Notes: a model not told the origin generated them from the sequence alone. A DNA stretch of 32,979 nucleotides from Methylococcaceae bacterium UBA7658 (GCA_002483425.1 DLHW01000003.1:88962-121940); one strand, 5' to 3'; shown: positions 1 to 7,152, numbered from the stretch's first letter. Numbers and translations: made by a program.

Positions 1-38
1 TGCAAAATAGAGGAGTCCATATACGGGCTGAATGTAAT

Positions 39-76
39 GAAGCCCAACGTAAACGAAGCCTTGAATGTTGGGCTTC
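39..76. repeat. Inverted repeat, interspersed-repeat-like hairpin
   Basis: The ten-base arm GAAGCCCAAC (39-48) is perfectly complementary to GTTGGGCTTC (67-76), with an 18-base loop. The following bases (to about 100, ending CCTAACCTACG) resemble the short 'TTGGGCTTCGCT ... CCTAACCTACG' repeats scattered between genes in many gammaproteobacteria. The arms are seen directly; the family likeness is from memory. No T-tract follows, so I do not call it a terminator. Confidence 0.5.
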
Positions 77-251
77 GCTACCGCCCTGCCTAACCTACGA
101 GCTATTGCAGATTATATGTAGATAATCCTTCTCCCATGGGGTGTTATGTGAAAAATAAGTATCTGCCCACCCGATCCGACTTTTTAGCCTTTATCCTAAA
201 AAGCTAATTTATATCCATTTGCTTTGAATTTTTCTGTATGGTAAAAATCGT

Positions 252-335
252 TTGCGGATGGAAAGGGTTATCCGCAACCGGTTTTTTGAATCTTCAAAAC
301 CGTTTCAGAATACTATCTGTTAACTTTAGAGTTAA
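252..335. promoter_or_regulatory. Cluster of dyads upstream of cytochrome gene
   Basis: Three dyads lie close together in the leader of the cytochrome gene at 375: TTGCGGAT/ATCCGCAA (252-259 and 270-277), CGGTTTT/AAAACCG (about 279-285 and 296-302), and TTAACT/AGTTAA (320-325 and 330-335). They could be operators or RNA hairpins. Apart from these dyads and the repeat near position 50, the first 374 bases hold no gene that I can see. Confidence 0.35.
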
Positions 336-374
336 GCTGAATAGTCAAAATAAAAAACAGAGGAGAGACATCGA

Positions 375-632
375 ATGAAAAAACTATTTATATCAGCAAC
401 CACCTTGGCTTGGGTTCTCTTAATGCCTGCCGTATCAACCGCTGGCGAATCGGATACCTGCAAAGGCTGTCACAATGGTTCGGTTGCGCCAAGTGTTGAT
501 ACTTTAAAAAGTAAATTTAAAACCGCCGATGAATTAGTGGCAGGTGCTAAAAATTCAAAAAATGAAATGATGAAACCTATTCAAGCCGACGAAGCCAAGT
601 TGAAGGCGGCAGCGGCGGAAATTTTTAAATAA
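375..632 (+). CDS. Small periplasmic monoheme cytochrome c
   Basis: This 85-residue protein starts with a signal peptide: basic MKK, a hydrophobic stretch to about residue 20, and a likely cut near VSTAG. One heme-binding motif, CKGCH, follows at about residues 29-33. A Met pair (NEMMKP, about residues 64-69) is the likely source of the distal heme ligand. The mature protein would be only about 62 residues, short even for class I cytochromes c. A strong ribosome site (AGAGGAGAG) lies just upstream of the ATG. It stands alone, with an IS remnant downstream, so its redox partner is not shown by context. An electron-carrier role in the periplasm is inferred from the family; the specific pathway is unknown. 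Confidence 0.85.
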   Translation: MKKLFISATTLAWVLLMPAVSTAGESDTCKGCHNGSVAPSVDTLKSKFKTADELVAGAKNSKNEMMKPIQADEAKLKAAAAEIFK

Positions 633-675
633 AATTTTGAGCTGGTTAGCATCAATAAACAAGGTTCACCAGGTT

Positions 676-750
676 GGGTTGTGGAGCGCGGACACCGGCG
701 ATTTTTCGGCGTGATTGCTGCACAACCCCGGTGTTTTCAATATTTTTTTA
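676..750 (+). terminator. Candidate terminator after cytochrome gene
   Basis: GGGTTGTG (676-683) pairs with CACAACCC (721-728), enclosing an imperfect inner stem (CACCGGCG/CGGCGTG). A run of seven T begins about 15 bases further on. The stem is long and the T-run is displaced, so termination is only plausible. Confidence 0.35.
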
Positions 751-769
751 AGATACTTAAGGCAATGGG

Positions 770-1225
770 ATGGACTCCTCCCGCTTATCGGCATCGATGC
801 GCCAGATTGATATGATTAACTTATCAGACAAATTAGCGGAGGAGTCCGGCATGAATATTAAACAAGTAGGTATAGATTTGGCAAAACAGGTATTCCAATT
901 ACACGGTGTTGATAGCTAAGAAAAAGCCGTGTTACGCAAACAGCTACGCAGGGCGCAAATGTTGAAGATACCACCCTGTTTAATTGGTATGGAGGCTTAC
1001 AGCAGCGCCCAGTACTAGGGTGGAATTACAAAAGTTGGGGCACACCGTCAAACTGATGGCCCTACAATTTGTAAAGCCGTATGTTAAAAGCAACAAAATT
1101 GATGCGAACGACGCAGAAGCCATTTTCGAAGCGGTTGCCCGTCCCAGTATGCGCTTTGTTACCATTAAAACCATTGCCCAACAAGATCGCCAGGCGGTTC
1201 ATCGTATTCGCAGAGAACGGGAGCA
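770..1225 (+). mobile_element. Remnant of an IS110/IS1111-type element, 5' part
   Basis: The segment begins with ATGGACTCCTC (770-780), which recurs inverted as GCGGAGGAGTCC (836-847) just before the transposase start. An exact inverted copy of the 11-mer, GAGGAGTCCAT, lies at 10-20. Subterminal inverted repeats of this kind fit the IS1111 branch of IS110. Only the left part remains; the element stops near 1220-1228, where an integrase remnant on the other strand begins. Confidence 0.55.
851..1225 (+). pseudogene. IS110-family transposase, N-terminal remnant, broken
   Basis: Reading from the ATG at 851 gives MNIKQVGIDLAKQVFQ, the DEDD-type N-terminus typical of IS110 transposases. It is interrupted by TAA at 917-919. 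A second stretch in the same frame gives CLIGMEAYSSAQY and hits TAG at about 1016. The frame then shifts, and the sequence continues as QKLGHTVKLMALQFVKPYVK, then KIDANDAEAI (with the expected acidic residues) and QAVHRIRRE. The C-terminal half with the Ser-containing domain is absent. At least two stops and one frameshift make it inactive. It runs straight into the integrase remnant at about 1220-1228, so one element was probably cut by a later rearrangement. Confidence 0.85.
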
Positions 1226-1577
1226 ACCTTGTCCTGTGACTTTTTGGCAATCCATTCCAATGCAACCACTTTAAGGCTGTTGGCGGCGCTTTCGGCCTTG
1301 GCTTGCTTGCCTGCTTTTTTGTTTTCGCTGGGGTTTATATCGTCAGCTATTTGTTATTTAACGGTATAAAGTCGTTCGCGCGCGCCTGTTTTAACGTTAC
1401 ATTGGGATATCCCCCAAGGGCTAAGGTTTTACGCTTGCCTTCAAACCGTTAATCCAAGCCTAAAGTATTCAGACCCGTTAGGATGTACCAGTAAATCCAT
1501 GCGGTTCCGCTAGGTATCGTGTAAACCTTGTCGGGCGTGGCTTTGGTGTTCTTGATGGCGATATCAGACAGTGGCAT
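1223..1577 (-). pseudogene. P4-type tyrosine recombinase (integrase), N-terminal remnant
   Basis: Read on the minus strand from ATG at 1577, the sequence gives MPLSDIAIKNTKATPDKVYT. After a TAA it gives RFEGKRKTLALGGYPNVTLK, then a frameshift, then DINPSENKKAGKQAKAESAA and LEWIAKKS. These match in order the N-terminal arm-binding domain (DUF4102) of P4/CP4-57-like integrases, such as the usual '(D/S)YRFDGKRKTLSLGVYP' block. The catalytic domain with the Arg-His-Arg-Tyr residues is missing. The gene reads away from tRNA-Arg (1739-1815) in the same direction as the tRNA, the usual arrangement of a genomic island integrated at a tRNA 3' end. Confidence 0.8.
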
Positions 1578-1639
1578 GACGGTATAAGATTTCCGAAAAG
1601 TGGATTTACTGTCATTTATACCGTCCATAGTGACGGTAT
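1578..1639. repeat. Repeated GACGGTAT motifs upstream of integrase remnant
   Basis: GACGGTAT occurs at 1578-1585 and 1632-1639 in the same direction, and as ATACCGTC at 1618-1625 inverted. The first and inverted copies extend to ten matching bases (GACGGTATAA/TTATACCGTC). They lie between the integrase start and the tRNA, where arm-type recombinase or excisionase sites would be expected. That role is inferred. Confidence 0.35.
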
Positions 1640-1738
1640 TTCAAAATACGTAGTGTTCGTATTGATACAGCAAACTAGCTGTGATGCTAGATTTTACCAG
1701 TCTTTATGGATGTTGTGCGACAGTGTGAAATGCTGGAT

Positions 1739-1815
1739 TGGCACCCCAAGGCGGATTCGAACCGCCGGCCTGTCCCTTAGGAGGGGACCGCTCTATCCTA
1801 CTGAGCTATCGGGGT
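1739..1815 (-). tRNA. tRNA-Arg (CCT)
   Basis: On the minus strand the cloverleaf is complete. The acceptor ACCCCGA pairs with TTGGGGT, followed by discriminator G and an encoded CCA. The D-arm is GCTC/GAGC, and the anticodon stem GTCCC/GGGAC has loop CTCCTAA (anticodon CCT, reading AGG). The T-arm is GGCGG-TTCGAAT-CCGCC. The integrase remnant downstream of its 3' end suggests it served as an attachment site. Confidence 0.93.
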
Positions 1816-2075
1816 AGATAGTATAATTTTAACATATACACTTGTACTTCGTTGATAACAAATGTGATAGTCGTATTGCCCTATATTTGACTGCTGTTAC
1901 GTACCCCATAAGTTTAAGTAAACTATAAGGATAAATACAGAACTATTAGAAATATATAATGATTACCTGTTGAGTTCCTGAGGAGATTTTATTGTCTATT
2001 GATAGGCCGGAGGCTCATATGGGGAAGCATCGTTTGTTATTTTTTGTTACCAAGGTCTTAAATTACCTCAAGTAA
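1816..2075. other. Intergenic region without a recognised gene
   Basis: I find no conserved gene here. A GGAGG followed by ATG at 2019 opens an 18-codon reading frame (ending at about 2075) with no recognisable similarity. The upstream part is AT-rich and would hold the tRNA-Arg promoter, but I cannot place it with confidence. Confidence 0.4.
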
Positions 2076-2354
2076 CTAGCCACCGCTCAAGGCTTGAAAA
2101 ATGTAAACAACCGCTTTATCGGGAACATGGTCTGAAAGCGTTTTATGATCTATCACAATGGTGTCATTAATACTCAGATTAACATGCCGGCGCAGTGCGC
2201 CATGTTCGTCTAGCACGTAATTGGTAAATCCGGGAGCGATCTCGTTGACCGCTTGTAAGACCTCTGCAACTGAACCAATGGGTACCTTAATTTCGCGGTT
2301 TTCAAGTGCCGGGAAAAACCGGTAAAGATGGGATGTCATTTCTACTGTCGGCAT
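2076..2354 (-). CDS. MoaD/ThiS-family ubiquitin-like protein
   Basis: This 92-residue protein ends in FQALSGG. The terminal Gly-Gly is the hallmark of MoaD/ThiS sulfur carriers, which are adenylated and thiocarboxylated by an E1-like enzyme. The order of elements (RFFPAL near the start, EVLQAVNEIAPGF, LDEHGALRRHVNLSINDT, then D-KAVVYIFQALSGG) follows the beta-grasp fold. Its start codon lies 5 bases after the stop of the upstream propeller gene, with AAAGG overlapping that stop as ribosome site, so the two are co-transcribed. A second ATG (codon 6) is a less likely start. No molybdopterin or thiamine genes are nearby, so neither pathway is supported. The fold and GG tail are clear; the specific role is unknown. 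Confidence 0.8.
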   Translation of the reverse strand: MPTVEMTSHLYRFFPALENREIKVPIGSVAEVLQAVNEIAPGFTNYVLDEHGALRRHVNLSINDTIVIDHKTLSDHVPDKAVVYIFQALSGG

Positions 2355-2359
2355 GACCT

Positions 2360-3544
2360 TTAGCCAAATCGAACGGAATATACCGGCGGAAAGTTATTGC
2401 CCAGACATTGCCAAGTTTCGCCACGGTCTTCCGAGAAGTAAACGTTGCCAGACGTACTTCCAAAACACAGACAATCGCCTGACACATCGAGGCCATGCCG
2501 CAACACGATGTCGTAAGCATGAGCCTGTGGCAAACCTTGGCGCTTTACTTGCCAGGATTGCCCGCCATCGGTCGTTCGCGCAATACACAGGCCGCCGCTA
2601 ATCGCCATCCGCGCGGAATCCCCACGCGCAGGTACGACCCACGCGGTGCTCCCGTCTTGTGGGTCAACCGCAATAGGGAAGCCGAAATGTACACCCGCGT
2701 CAGGCAAGCTGACCTTTCGCCAGTTCGCTGCGCCATCGCCGCTATAAAACACGCCGCAGTGATTCTGTTGCCAGAGATGATCCGGCTGGGCGGCGCAAGC
2801 AGTCACAAAATGGGGGTCGTGCCCCCACTCCGCTTCCGGATTCGGCATGTAATCATTCAACATGCCGCGATTCCGTCCAGCCCAGGTTTGGCCGCCATCC
2901 GTGGATTCGATCACGCCTGCGGACGATACCGCGACATAAATGTGTTGCGGGTTGCGCGGGTCAAGTACGATGGAATGAATGCCCGGTTCGAACACGCCGT
3001 AATCAATGCTCGCCGGGGTGCCAAACCAGCGGTTTTCGCTGGTGGCATCACCCGCAAACAGATTGCCACCCCGGCTTTCATGGTTCCACAGTGGCCGGTT
3101 GAGTTCCCAGGTTTCGCCGCCATCATCACTGACGAACAAGCCGCCGGGGATCGTGCCGGCATATAGCCTACCGGGTTGTGCAGCCGTGCCAAAGGCAATT
3201 GTCCAAATCTTAAACACGGTAGCGTCGGCATATTCCGGTTGTCCTGTCGGCGTTAGGGGATCGAAATCCGGTGTCGGCAACACTTTTACGATGTAGCGCG
3301 CACCTTCCGGGTATTTTAACGACAGCACATCCTGCCAAGTCGCCCCGCCGTCACGGGAACGTGACAACTTCGGCCCCCAATGTCCATGATCCAGGGAAGC
3401 CCAGAACGTGCCGTCACGCGGATCGCGCGCCGCGTAACAAACGGGTATACCCGCATGTTCGATGGGCCGAGGCTGCCATACTGAATTCGAACGGTCAACG
3501 ATGACCGTACCCTTGCGGGTGCCGAGCAGGATTATATTGGGCAT
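2360..3544 (-). CDS. Asp-box (BNR-repeat) beta-propeller protein
   Basis: This 394-residue protein carries at least six Asp-box motifs: SRDGGATW, SDDGGETW, STDGGQTW, SGDGAANW, TTDGGQSW and SEDRGETW. They are spaced through the whole length, as in sialidase/sortilin-like propellers. It has no signal peptide (it begins MPNIILLGTRKGT), so it should be cytoplasmic. I see no clear sialidase arginine triad, so the 'glycosyl hydrolase' label often attached to such proteins is doubtful. It is the first gene of a two-gene operon with the MoaD/ThiS-like protein 5 bases downstream. From memory, this pairing recurs in distant bacteria. GAGG lies 8-9 bases before the ATG. Substrate and partner are unknown. 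Confidence 0.8.
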   Translation of the reverse strand: MPNIILLGTRKGTVIVDRSNSVWQPRPIEHAGIPVCYAARDPRDGTFWASLDHGHWGPKLSRSRDGGATWQDVLSLKYPEGARYIVKVLPTPDFDPLTPTGQPEYADATVFKIWTIAFGTAAQPGRLYAGTIPGGLFVSDDGGETWELNRPLWNHESRGGNLFAGDATSENRWFGTPASIDYGVFEPGIHSIVLDPRNPQHIYVAVSSAGVIESTDGGQTWAGRNRGMLNDYMPNPEAEWGHDPHFVTACAAQPDHLWQQNHCGVFYSGDGAANWRKVSLPDAGVHFGFPIAVDPQDGSTAWVVPARGDSARMAISGGLCIARTTDGGQSWQVKRQGLPQAHAYDIVLRHGLDVSGDCLCFGSTSGNVYFSEDRGETWQCLGNNFPPVYSVRFG

Positions 3545-3818
3545 GAATTTAACCTCAGGTACTTTTGTGAATGCATGAATTAAGTATGATAGGGATGACT
3601 AAAGTTTTGTTACGGAACGACCCGTTTGTAGGATAAGCAATGCCACAATGATGCTTTCAAACTAAAGTAAAAAATAACCTAGGACGGACAGTCCGGCTTG
3701 AATACGATGCAATGTTACCAAAATATACATAGAGGCTAAATCAGCTAGCTTGGTTTATATGCAGTTTTTTCACATTCTTCTAGGTTATCATTAGCTCTCC
3801 GGATAGTCTAGAGCCTCA
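3545..3818. other. Intergenic region without a recognised gene
   Basis: No coding pattern or RNA gene is visible. It probably contains the promoter of the propeller/MoaD-like operon on the minus strand, but I could not identify convincing -35 and -10 boxes. Confidence 0.35.
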
Positions 3819-4019
3819 CTAAATGTGTTGTTCCCGCCATGAAGATAGGATGGCAATCTGGCAGGAACGGCGATAATAATCGTCAAACTCGGTGCCGAAT
3901 TTTTCCTGTAAAAAATGTTCTTCAGCTAATATGGATTCATAGATAAAAGAAAGTTGGGTTAATCGATAACGGGTAAAGCCATGAGTTAGCTTGGGGCCGC
4001 ACGACTTAGGTAAACTAGC
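3819..4019 (-). pseudogene. C-terminal fragment resembling an isoprenylcysteine/phospholipid methyltransferase
   Basis: An open frame with no start codon reads IYESILAEEHFLQEKFGTEF then DDYYRR on the minus strand and ends at TAG (3819-3821). The pattern 'AEE-x-(F/Y)L-x-EKFG-x-x-(F/Y)-x-x-Y' is typical of the C-terminus of the membrane methyltransferases of the isoprenylcysteine/PEMT family. The SAM-binding and membrane segments that should precede it are missing or scrambled. About 200 bases further upstream (to 4230) show no gene that I recognise. The family assignment rests on a short stretch and is tentative. Confidence 0.35.
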
Positions 4020-4197
4020 CTATTACAGCTACCCCGTTCACATAAACTGCACGATGGTTGCGGCACATGAGGCTTGCCCCGCAATCGTAATAGTCAAACT
4101 CCAAGCTCAGCCATGGATAATGTTTGGGGTGCTAACAGTGGCGCTAATGGCAAAAATAAACCCATGCAGAAACGAATAAACACCCAATTACGATGCT

Positions 4198-4232
4198 TAA
4201 AAAAGAAATTGCCGGTTTGAACCAAAACCGGG
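4198..4232 (-). terminator. Rho-independent terminator after cmoA-like gene
   Basis: On the minus strand CCGGTTT (4231-4225) pairs with AAACCGG (4218-4212) around a six-base loop. CAATTTCTTTTTT follows, giving a T-tract a few bases after the stem. It lies directly after the stop codon at 4233. Confidence 0.65.
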
Positions 4233-4964
4233 TTAATTCTTAAGCGCGATCAAGCCGGAAAAGTTATACCATTGGAAAAAAACTTCGTATTGGGAAAAAC
4301 CCGTGTCGCGTAAAAGCGAAGTATTTTCGCTCAATTTATAAGGGATGAGGACGTTCTCCAGCGCTTCGCGTTTCTGGGTGATTTCCAATTCGCTGTAGTG
4401 GCTACGCCGTTTGTAGTTGTAATAATAATTGATAAAGTCACGGTTGAACGCGCTGTTTTCCGTTAATATTTTTTCCACTAAAATGAGTATGCCGCCGTTG
4501 ATTAAACCTGTGTGAATATTTCTGAGCAAATGTTCCCGGTAAATTGGCCGTACGAATTGTAAGGTCAGACATAACACTACAACCGAGGCGTTACAAATGT
4601 TAACGCTGTTATTAATATCGGCTATGCGTAATTCAACAGGACGTCTGAAACCGGCTTCATTCAGTCTGTTACGGCACTTAGCGAGCATTTCCGGAGAGTC
4701 GTCAACTCCAATGAAACGAATATTTTCCGCAATAGTGTTATTCATATTGATGAGTGTTGTGCCGGTGGCGCAACCTAAATCGTACACATCGGTTTCTGCT
4801 TTAGCGTAATCGGCGGCTTGTTCCGCCATCATACGTTGGATTTCGCCGTAAAACGGTACGGAGCGATTGATCATGTCATCGAATACGTTAGCAACCGACG
4901 CGCCGAACTTAAAATCGTTTATAGTTTTAATTTCTTCTTTAAATACCCTATCTTTACTGGTCAT
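4233..4964 (-). CDS. cmoA: Carboxy-S-adenosyl-methionine synthase family protein (CmoA-like)
   Basis: The 243-residue protein is a Rossmann methyltransferase-fold enzyme matching CmoA over its whole length. It has VFDDMINRSVPFYGEIQRM near the N-terminus, SAM motif I as YDLGCATGTT, IGVDDSPEML, VVLCLTLQFVRP, YSELEITQKREALENVLIP and the C-terminal FFQWYNFSGLIALK. CmoA uses SAM and prephenate to make Cx-SAM, which CmoB uses to form cmo5U at tRNA position 34. Motif I differs from the enterobacterial YDLGCSLGAAT, so this belongs to the other common branch of the family. No cmoB is adjacent. It is a single-gene unit with its own terminator. The ribosome site before ATG 4964 is weak, so the start is less certain than the family. 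Confidence 0.8.
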   Translation of the reverse strand: MTSKDRVFKEEIKTINDFKFGASVANVFDDMINRSVPFYGEIQRMMAEQAADYAKAETDVYDLGCATGTTLINMNNTIAENIRFIGVDDSPEMLAKCRNRLNEAGFRRPVELRIADINNSVNICNASVVVLCLTLQFVRPIYREHLLRNIHTGLINGGILILVEKILTENSAFNRDFINYYYNYKRRSHYSELEITQKREALENVLIPYKLSENTSLLRDTGFSQYEVFFQWYNFSGLIALKN

Positions 4965-5003
4965 AGCTATGGAATTGTCACAGATTTAAAGTCAATTGTT
5001 TGA

Positions 5004-5419
5004 ATAAAGCGAATAGTTTAGGCGTTTCGGGCGGTGTTTCCCGATCAGTTCAATGATCTATAAGTTATTGAATCTATTGTTAGCTAGATGGTTATACCAA
5101 CCAAGCCTATCGTACTCATAACTGAATCACGTTTTAGGGGTTCTGTCATTGTTTAGCAATAGATTATCAAAATAATCGTGTTATCTAAACTCATCAACTG
5201 ACTGGATAAGCGGCTTTTAAACAAAAGCGATCGGATGAAGACGGGTTAGCCTATTTGCCGATGAGAATAGCTTTAATGAGGATAGGGGAGCAGCTAATTT
5301 ATTTAGCCGGGTTAAATTTATCCAAGCCCTCATCCAAGCTAAATGACTGTTATCGTCATCGAACCGGATGAGTCCATAGTTAATTTAGGGCATAATTCCG
5401 GCCGATTAAGCGCGGTGTG
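5004..5419. other. Intergenic region without a recognised gene
   Basis: About 400 bases between the CmoA-like gene and fccB show no credible reading frame, tRNA or strong terminator hairpin. The GC content is lower than that of the flanking genes. It may contain the cmoA promoter. Confidence 0.4.
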
Positions 5420-6742
5420 TTAAAAAGCATCGGCAAATAGATTGTTCGCCCAAGCAAGCATGTTCGTGTAATTATCCCGCGTGATGGTTTCGGCTTCTCC
5501 GAACGACGCTTCTATTCTGACCATTGCTTGCAGCGCCGGGTCGAAACGGTAACCTGCCGTTAAAAACGAAGCCGTGCTTGCCGTGATCGGGCTGTAACAC
5601 GCCGAATTTGTCACCGGGGCTTCATCGGGCATAGCCCTCGGCGGCAGTACGCCTAAATGTCTCAGAACGGCGTCGGCGCAGACTTTCGCTTCGGAATTCG
5701 CAATGTGTCCGGCTTTAGGCTGATTAGAATCGTGCGCGTCGCCAATCACATAAATATCGGGATCGAATAAGGATTGATATGTATCCATATGCACTCCGGC
5801 CCATTGCTTGCCGCTCACGGTATCGATAAGGCCTGAGTTAAAGAGTAACTTTGGGGCGATTTGATTGGGGATCACATTCAGCAAATGGCATGTTTCGGTA
5901 CGAGAAGCAGTTCCGTTGGAAACGGTAATCGATTTTGCAGAGAACTGCGCGGCGCCGGCAACACTAACAACCGTTTGGTTAGGAACATACTCGATAATAT
6001 CTTTATAGATTTGAGTGAATGCTTTACCGAAATTTACCGGTTCCGCGAGAATACCCGGATTGGCGTCGAATACAATGAGTTTGCCGCCGTTCTTATGCGT
6101 CCTCATATAATCGGCGATTAAGCAGGCGCGTTCATAAGGTCCGGGCGGGCAGCGGTAGGGTGGTTTCGGAATGGTCATGATCGCTTTAGCCTTCCCTCCG
6201 GACGGTAGTGCTCTCAGTTGCGCCCGCAAATTGGTTGTTTGCGCGCCCGCTTTCCAGGCATGGGGAATGGGCGCGGTTGCACCCGGCAGTTTCGGGTCCA
6301 TGCCTTTCGGATAGATGAAGCTAATACCGGGAGATAAAATCAACTTGTCGTAAGGTAAGGTAAATAAGGTTTTGTCCGGCGCTTGCGCAATGATTTTTTT
6401 GCCCGTTCTATCGATTCTGGTGACCACTCCGCGTTTAAAGGCGAAATGGTTTTTTACAGCGGTTTTAGTTAGATCGAAAGTTAAATCGGCTAACGTTTTT
6501 TGATCGTTCAAAACCAGATTAGACAAAATACAGGACACATGACCGGACACGGCGTCGACCAATGTGATTTGGATATTCCCTTGTCCCCATAGTTTGAGAT
6601 ATTTGGCCAAGGAAGCGCCGCCGAAACCACCGCCCACAACCACGATTTTGAACGGTGCCGCCGCCGCTTTAAGTTCGCCCAAAGTAACGGTAGCAGTGAC
6701 TGCGCCGAGGCCTAATGATTTTACGAAAGATCGTCTGTCCAT
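5420..6742 (-). CDS. fccB: Sulfide dehydrogenase (flavocytochrome c) flavoprotein subunit
   Basis: This is a FAD-dependent subunit that oxidises sulfide in the periplasm and passes electrons to a cytochrome c partner. The start at 6742 is chosen because AGGAGAAACAA precedes it and a twin-arginine signal begins at once (MDRRSFVKSLGLG, then a hydrophobic stretch ending near AAAA). The dinucleotide-binding motif is VVVGGGFGGASLAKYL. The key residues of Allochromatium FccB are recognisable: Cys in VSCILSNLVL aligns with the covalent-FAD Cys region (CYLSN), and the redox cysteines are in YRCPPGPYERA and NSACYSP. The C-terminus carries the family's MLAWANNLFADAF block. It has 440 residues, normal for FccB. 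It starts 10 bases after the stop of the cytochrome gene, so the two form an operon. Confidence 0.88.
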   Translation of the reverse strand: MDRRSFVKSLGLGAVTATVTLGELKAAAAPFKIVVVGGGFGGASLAKYLKLWGQGNIQITLVDAVSGHVSCILSNLVLNDQKTLADLTFDLTKTAVKNHFAFKRGVVTRIDRTGKKIIAQAPDKTLFTLPYDKLILSPGISFIYPKGMDPKLPGATAPIPHAWKAGAQTTNLRAQLRALPSGGKAKAIMTIPKPPYRCPPGPYERACLIADYMRTHKNGGKLIVFDANPGILAEPVNFGKAFTQIYKDIIEYVPNQTVVSVAGAAQFSAKSITVSNGTASRTETCHLLNVIPNQIAPKLLFNSGLIDTVSGKQWAGVHMDTYQSLFDPDIYVIGDAHDSNQPKAGHIANSEAKVCADAVLRHLGVLPPRAMPDEAPVTNSACYSPITASTASFLTAGYRFDPALQAMVRIEASFGEAETITRDNYTNMLAWANNLFADAF

Positions 6743-6752
6743 TTGTTTCTCC

Positions 6753-7034
6753 TTACTGAGGTAGTGAGCCGATATAGCCGGCAATTGCCCGCATTTCCGC
6801 GTCGGTATAAATTCTGGCTTGCAAATTCATGATGCCGTTTTCGGGCTTAAGTTTGAATTCAACGAGTTCATCGTAAATTTCGGCGGCGGATTCGCCTGCC
6901 AAAGAGTCGATTTCGCCTGTCGATTTACCGTTGGGTCCGTGGCACTGAAAACATTGGGACGCCAGTAGTCTGCCGTTGGGTTGTGCGATTGCCGCAGTGC
7001 TCGCTAGAAAAAACAAGATGATTATTTTCCTCAT
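6753..7034 (-). CDS. fccA: Monoheme cytochrome c subunit paired with the sulfide dehydrogenase
   Basis: The 93-residue protein has a signal peptide (MRKIIILFFLASTAAIAQP). A single CFQCH heme site follows at about residues 28-32, and GIMNLQAR supplies the likely Met ligand. The C-terminus, DAEMRAIAGYIGSLP, is the usual last helix of class I cytochromes. It is a single-heme subunit, shorter than the diheme FccA of Allochromatium. GGAGAAAGGTA precedes the ATG. It sits directly upstream of fccB, so it is the natural electron acceptor for that flavoprotein. The gene symbol is given by position and pairing rather than by unique sequence features. Confidence 0.8.
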   Translation of the reverse strand: MRKIIILFFLASTAAIAQPNGRLLASQCFQCHGPNGKSTGEIDSLAGESAAEIYDELVEFKLKPENGIMNLQARIYTDAEMRAIAGYIGSLPQ

Positions 7035-7138
7035 TACCTTTCTCCAAATTAACGTATTCCATAGTTTGACGATGTTAAGCAGCCGGGTTTCACTCTATAG
7101 CCGCCTTATTAAAAAACGATTAAGTCGAAAGATAAGAA

Positions 7139-7152
7139 TTGATTTAGATCAA
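7139..7152. promoter_or_regulatory. FNR/ANR-type box upstream of fccAB
   Basis: TTGATTTAGATCAA is a perfect match to the consensus TTGAT-N4-ATCAA bound by FNR/ANR regulators. It is centred about 112 bases before the fccA start codon. For activation from a centre at -41.5, transcription would begin near 7104. The other neighbour, the gene at 7375, lies 223 bases away on the opposite side. The rest of 7035-7374 contains no gene that I can see. Confidence 0.6.

Noticed and set aside
2019..2075. 18-codon frame after GGAGG
   Set aside because: Too short and without similarity to call a gene, despite the good ribosome site.
2495..3166. Plus-strand reading frame of 223 codons opposite the propeller gene
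   Set aside because: It is antisense to a gene with six clear Asp boxes, is rich in Arg, Pro and Ala, and shows no recognisable motif.
3991..4179. Plus-strand reading frame of 62 codons
   Set aside because: No ribosome site or similarity that I recognise, and it overlaps decayed sequence on the other strand.
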